Positions 33,926 through 36,326 of a DNA stretch of 36,326 bases are shown in pieces. Both the position numbers and the translations under genes were made by a program. Within the stretch, counting starts at the first letter, position 1. Every line of letters begins with the position of its first letter. The notes under the pieces were generated by a model. The model saw nothing but the letters and a program-made list of their open reading frames with translations, searched no databases and had not been told where the DNA came from. This DNA comes from an uncultured Bacteroidia bacterium (GTDB lineage: Bacteria; Bacteroidota; Bacteroidia; Bacteroidales; F082): the NCBI GenBank assembly GCA_902801465.1, contig CADCIH010000021.1, positions 1 through 36,326 of the forward strand. Reading direction: 5' to 3'.

Positions 33926-34139
33926 ATGAAGAGGATTTTGAGACCGTTGCTGATGGCTCCGTTGGGACGTGCTCAACGACGCTGGTGGCGCCGGCTACTA
34001 TTGGTCGAATTCGCTCATCCCTGACCGCCCGAACTTTGCGTGGTGCTTCTACTTCTATTCGGACGATTACTACACGAACAACGACAGCCGGTACTGTGGT
34101 TTCGCTATCCGTCCAGTGCGCTCTTCATCTAAGAAATAA
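33926..34139 (+). pseudogene. FISUMP gene remnant (start joined out of frame to its tail)
   Basis: An ATG at 33926 begins MKRILRPLLMAPLG, an N-terminal leader-like sequence. One frame over, from 33966, the sequence reads DVLNDAGGAGYYWSNSL and continues to CGFAIRPVRSSSKK and a stop at 34137-34139, the last 57 codons of a FISUMP domain. The bulk of the gene is deleted and the join is out of frame. The tail and stop region closely match the end of the intact FISUMP gene (28700-28747), so the two are paralogues. Confidence 0.85.
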
Positions 34140-34142
34140 CTC

Positions 34143-34244
34143 CTATTCTTGTAGTGCCAACCAAAGCCGATGATATACGCCGTCCTCTTCAAACAGTTTC
34201 TTCTGCAAATGGGAGCACATGTTGGTGGTGTCGATGGTGTTCAT
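34143..34244 (-). CDS. 33-residue frame with cupin-like leader, possible stump
   Basis: It reads MNTIDTTNMCSHLQKKLFEED and ends LWLALQE. A -7 box TATTTTTG (minus 34270-34277) and a 28-base leader precede it. The leader shares TCACACTTCACCT, in the same position, with the cupin gene leader near 36015. It looks like a truncated gene with an intact front. No family is recognised. Confidence 0.35.
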   Translation of the reverse strand: MNTIDTTNMCSHLQKKLFEEDGVYHRLWLALQE

Positions 34245-34264
34245 GCACAGGTGAAGTGTGAAGT

Positions 34265-34296
34265 TTTGGCAAAAATAATCAATTTTTGTATCTTTA
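34265..34296 (+). promoter_or_regulatory. Promoter of the rhodanese-MBL gene, overlapping a minus-strand promoter
   Basis: TTTG (34265-34268) and TATCTTTA (34289-34296) are 20 bp apart. Inside the spacer, the minus strand has TATTTTTG (34270-34277), so the two divergent transcripts would compete for the same DNA. Confidence 0.55.
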
Positions 34297-34317
34297 CCGC
34301 CTCAAACAACAAATACA

Positions 34318-35376
34318 ATGAAGAAGATTATCACCTCCCTACTTGCCTTCTTGGGATTGGCATCATGTAACCAACAAGTTTATGAGAATGCAGATGTCAA
34401 CACTTTTGCAACGCGTATTGAAAGCCCTGAGGTCGTTCTGGTCGATGTAAGGACCGCCGATGAGTACGATGAAGGTCACATTGCCAACGCTCTCAATATC
34501 GATGTCAAGGAGGATGGCTTCGTGGAAAAAGTGAAGTCAACTATACCTTCCGGAAAAATAGTCGCAGTTTATTGCCGTAGTGGAAAACGCTCTGCCAACG
34601 CCGCCGGGATGCTTACCAAAGAAGGCTATAGGGTCGTGAATCTCGTGGGTGGTATTATGGCATGGAAAGAAGCCGGGATGCCCATAGAGACTGCCGCGGA
34701 CACATACGAGGTCGATAGCTTCACTACCTCCAACGGAAAGACTGTCAGGATTCACGCCCTTGTCCATTCATCTATGCGTATCGAATATGACGGCAAGGAG
34801 ATTCAGATAGACCCCGTGGCGAAACTGGGCGAGAAAACCATTGACTACGCCGCCATGCCCAAGGCTGATTATATCTTCATTACCCACGAGCATTTCGACC
34901 ATCTAGACACCGCCGCCATCAAAGTCCTCTCCGGCGACAACACACAGCTTATCACAAACCAATCCTGCTCTGATATTCTCGGTTATGGCACAGTGATGGC
35001 TAACGGAGATATGCTTCAGTTGGCAGATGATTTTACCCTTGAAGCCGTACCTGCATACAACACCACAGAAGGGCACCAACAGTTCCATCCCAAGGGAAGG
35101 GACAACGGTTTCATCCTAACCTTGGACGGACTGAGAATCTATGTCGCCGCTGATACTGAAGATATTCCCGAAATGGCCAATATTAAGGACATCGACATCG
35201 CTTTCCTTCCATGCAACCAGCCTTACACCATGACGGTTGAGCAACTCCTTAATGCTGCACGTATGGTCAAGCCGAAGGTGCTCTTTCCCTATCACTATGG
35301 CCAGACTGATATTAGCGGAATCCCATCACAACTGGAAGCCGATGGAGTTGATGTGAGAATTAGGCATTACGAATAA
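34318..35376 (+). CDS. Rhodanese / metallo-beta-lactamase-fold fusion lipoprotein
   Basis: The protein has 352 residues. The leader ends LGLASC (Cys17), so it is anchored as a lipoprotein. A rhodanese domain (about 22-125) has VLVDVRTADEYDEGHI and active-site Cys86 in VYCRSGKRS, and ends LVGGIMAWKEAG. A UlaG-like metallo-beta-lactamase domain (about 133-352) has the metal motif THEHFDHLD (189-197), then VAADTED and VLFPYHYGQ. Rhodanese plus beta-lactamase fold recalls persulfide dioxygenase fusions, but there the order is reversed and the hydrolase is ETHE1-like. Here the second domain is UlaG-like, so the substrate is open. A periplasmic sulfur or phosphodiester reaction is possible. Confidence 0.9.
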   Translation: MKKIITSLLAFLGLASCNQQVYENADVNTFATRIESPEVVLVDVRTADEYDEGHIANALNIDVKEDGFVEKVKSTIPSGKIVAVYCRSGKRSANAAGMLTKEGYRVVNLVGGIMAWKEAGMPIETAADTYEVDSFTTSNGKTVRIHALVHSSMRIEYDGKEIQIDPVAKLGEKTIDYAAMPKADYIFITHEHFDHLDTAAIKVLSGDNTQLITNQSCSDILGYGTVMANGDMLQLADDFTLEAVPAYNTTEGHQQFHPKGRDNGFILTLDGLRIYVAADTEDIPEMANIKDIDIAFLPCNQPYTMTVEQLLNAARMVKPKVLFPYHYGQTDISGIPSQLEADGVDVRIRHYE

Positions 35377-35528
35377 CCAGCCACGCATAAAGACCAGCTC
35401 CTATAAGGCAGGGGATGAGACCGATAAGCATTCCACCAAACAGGATTCTTCACTAGCGGAATCAGGATCATCGCTGTGAATGCTGCTGTCAAAACAATCG
35501 TTTCAATAACTATAACTGTCCAATTCAT
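35360..35528 (-). pseudogene. Frameshifted small two-helix membrane protein
   Basis: From an ATG at 35528 the first frame gives MNWTVIVIETIVLTAAFTAM, one membrane helix. After LVKNP the second helix continues one frame over (GGMLIGLIPCLIGAGLYAWL) and ends RNA-stop at 35360-35362, about 55 codons in all. A one-base indel near 35435-35445 would rejoin them. It overlaps the end of the convergent rhodanese-MBL gene. Confidence 0.5.
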
Positions 35529-35546
35529 ATTTATGAGTGTTCTAAA

Positions 35547-36005
35547 TCATCTGCACATTCTTTCAATTAGCACTTTATGCTGTGGGAAATCGTGTAGTAA
35601 ATCTTCCTTCTTGGCCAACTCAAAGTTCTCGAAAGTGAAAGCCGGAGCCACAGAACATCCCACCAAGCAAAAGCCGTTTTTAGAAGGAATCTCGGCAGCA
35701 AACCATTCTTCGGGCTGTATCACCACCTGCATTTCTCCGTCGGGTGATAGATTGTGAACGGCCAGATTTCCCCCGGCATCGATAACATAGAGGTTGAGGG
35801 GTTCGCCAGCATGATAGTACCAAATCTCGACAACACCATGCAAACGATGGAGTGCTGATATGTCGTTGGCGGTCAGCATATAATAAATGGTCGATACATC
35901 CTTCTTTCCTGATCCATCGTTGCCGTAGAGTTGACGATAATAGCCACCTTCGGGATGGGGCTCAAGTCCAAGCTTATCGATGTAGTGTTTGGCGGTAGTG
36001 CTCAT
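35547..36005 (-). CDS. Cupin, DUF985 family
   Basis: The protein has 152 residues of a single cupin barrel. It begins KHYIDKLGLEPHPEGGYYRQLY and has SALHRLHGVVEIWYYHAGEPLNLYVI and QPEEWFAAEIPSKNGFCLVGCSVAPAFTFENFELA, the conserved blocks of this family. His and Glu in the RLHGVVEIW block are likely metal ligands. No enzyme reaction is established for most members. A -7 box TATCTTTG (minus 36031-36038) precedes it. Confidence 0.92.
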   Translation of the reverse strand: MSTTAKHYIDKLGLEPHPEGGYYRQLYGNDGSGKKDVSTIYYMLTANDISALHRLHGVVEIWYYHAGEPLNLYVIDAGGNLAVHNLSPDGEMQVVIQPEEWFAAEIPSKNGFCLVGCSVAPAFTFENFELAKKEDLLHDFPQHKVLIERMCR

Positions 36006-36030
36006 GTCTAGGTGAAGTGTGATGATGAGG

Positions 36031-36038
36031 CAAAGATA
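36031..36038 (-). promoter_or_regulatory. -7 box of the cupin gene
   Basis: The minus strand reads TATCTTTG 25 bp before the ATG, followed by the TCACACTTCACCT leader word. No convincing -33 box is seen. Confidence 0.5.
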
Positions 36039-36162
36039 ATCAATAATTTATTCTTCCTCTCGCAGTTTCTCATTCGGGCATCTAAATAAACATTCTGGTG
36101 CTATAAAAAATCGTCCAATAGATATTAGTTTTTCTTATCTTTACCGAGTCAAAAACAATCTC

Positions 36163-36326
36163 ATGATTAATAGTATGAAAAAAGCAAAATGTATTATTCT
36201 ACTATGTGTAGCGTTAGCTTTTCTCGGTAGTTGCGGTTCTTCAAAGCAGTATGTTGTGGTACCACCCGAAGAGGTACCTCCAATCGATGAGATGCCTGAA
36301 TTTCCAGGCGGTTTGGAAGCTTTGGG
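36163..36326 (+). CDS. TonB-C-like lipoprotein, partial (3' end outside window)
   Basis: The frame is open from an ATG at 36163 (or 36175) to the right edge. The leader ends LGSC followed by GSSKQ, a lipobox. A short Pro/Glu linker then reads MPEFPGGLEAL, the motif that opens TonB C-terminal-type domains in Bacteroidota. The protein may be a small TonB-C lipoprotein. A -7-like TATCTTTA (36136-36143) precedes it. Confidence 0.75.
   Translation, partial: MINSMKKAKCIILLCVALAFLGSCGSSKQYVVVPPEEVPPIDEMPEFPGGLEAL

Noticed and set aside
1-36326. tRNA, rRNA or CRISPR arrays
   Set aside because: No clover-leaf-like gap sequence, rRNA-like stretch or regularly spaced repeats were found in the non-coding parts.

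Overview
The window looks like chromosomal DNA of a Bacteroidales (phylum Bacteroidota) species. The evidence is repeated Bacteroidota promoters (-7 box TAnnTTTG, sometimes with a TTTG -33 box about 19-20 bp upstream), start codons without Shine-Dalgarno sequences, type IX secretion (T9SS) C-terminal sorting domains, BspA-type and FISUMP-type surface modules, and a CTnDOT-type integrase. A cysteate synthase points to a lineage that may make sulfonolipids. The genus cannot be fixed from the sequence alone.

Layout. (1) 1-1634: the end of a CTnDOT-family integrative element. Its tyrosine integrase runs off the left edge, and a GTAACTTTGC core lies about 320 bp upstream of its start and probably marks the element/chromosome junction. 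(2) 1635-3480: AT-rich orphan genes around a scrap of an RHS-repeat gene. (3) 3481-9693, minus strand: a housekeeping block with rplU-rpmA, then serS-lipoprotein-TPR protein-ksgA read as one overlapping operon, plus a separate cysteate synthase gene. (4) 9848-19924, plus strand: an envelope/secretion block with a T9SS-exported C10 cysteine protease, a second T9SS cargo, two exported papain-like (bleomycin-hydrolase-type) proteases, a lipoprotein, a porin of the OprO/OprP type and a lipoprotein with two lamin-tail domains. (5) 19975-25664, plus: two adjacent CYTH/CYTH-like proteins, a DASS (SLC13) anion transporter, an unknown two-helix membrane protein, a YitT-family protein and 5-formyltetrahydrofolate cyclo-ligase. 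(6) 25707-36326: an accessory region of short, broken or chimeric genes. It includes an exported peptide ending in a BspA repeat cap, a serine recombinase lacking its catalytic N-terminus, an intact FISUMP lipoprotein and the stump of a second, a frameshifted small membrane gene and several orphans. Between them sit an intact three-gene minus-strand operon (CHASE2-like membrane sensor, exported protein, caspase-fold protease with PEGA repeats and a beta-rich C-terminus), a rhodanese/metallo-beta-lactamase fusion lipoprotein, a DUF985 cupin and the start of a TonB-box-like lipoprotein.

The strongest candidate for an undescribed system is the CHASE2 / exported protein / caspase-PEGA operon (29745-33582). 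Its gene order and start/stop overlaps suggest an envelope signal passed from an inner-membrane sensor to a secreted caspase-like protease. A second is the porin / lamin-tail / double CYTH / DASS transporter run, which could be an anion or (poly)phosphate handling module. No rRNA, tRNA or CRISPR array was seen.
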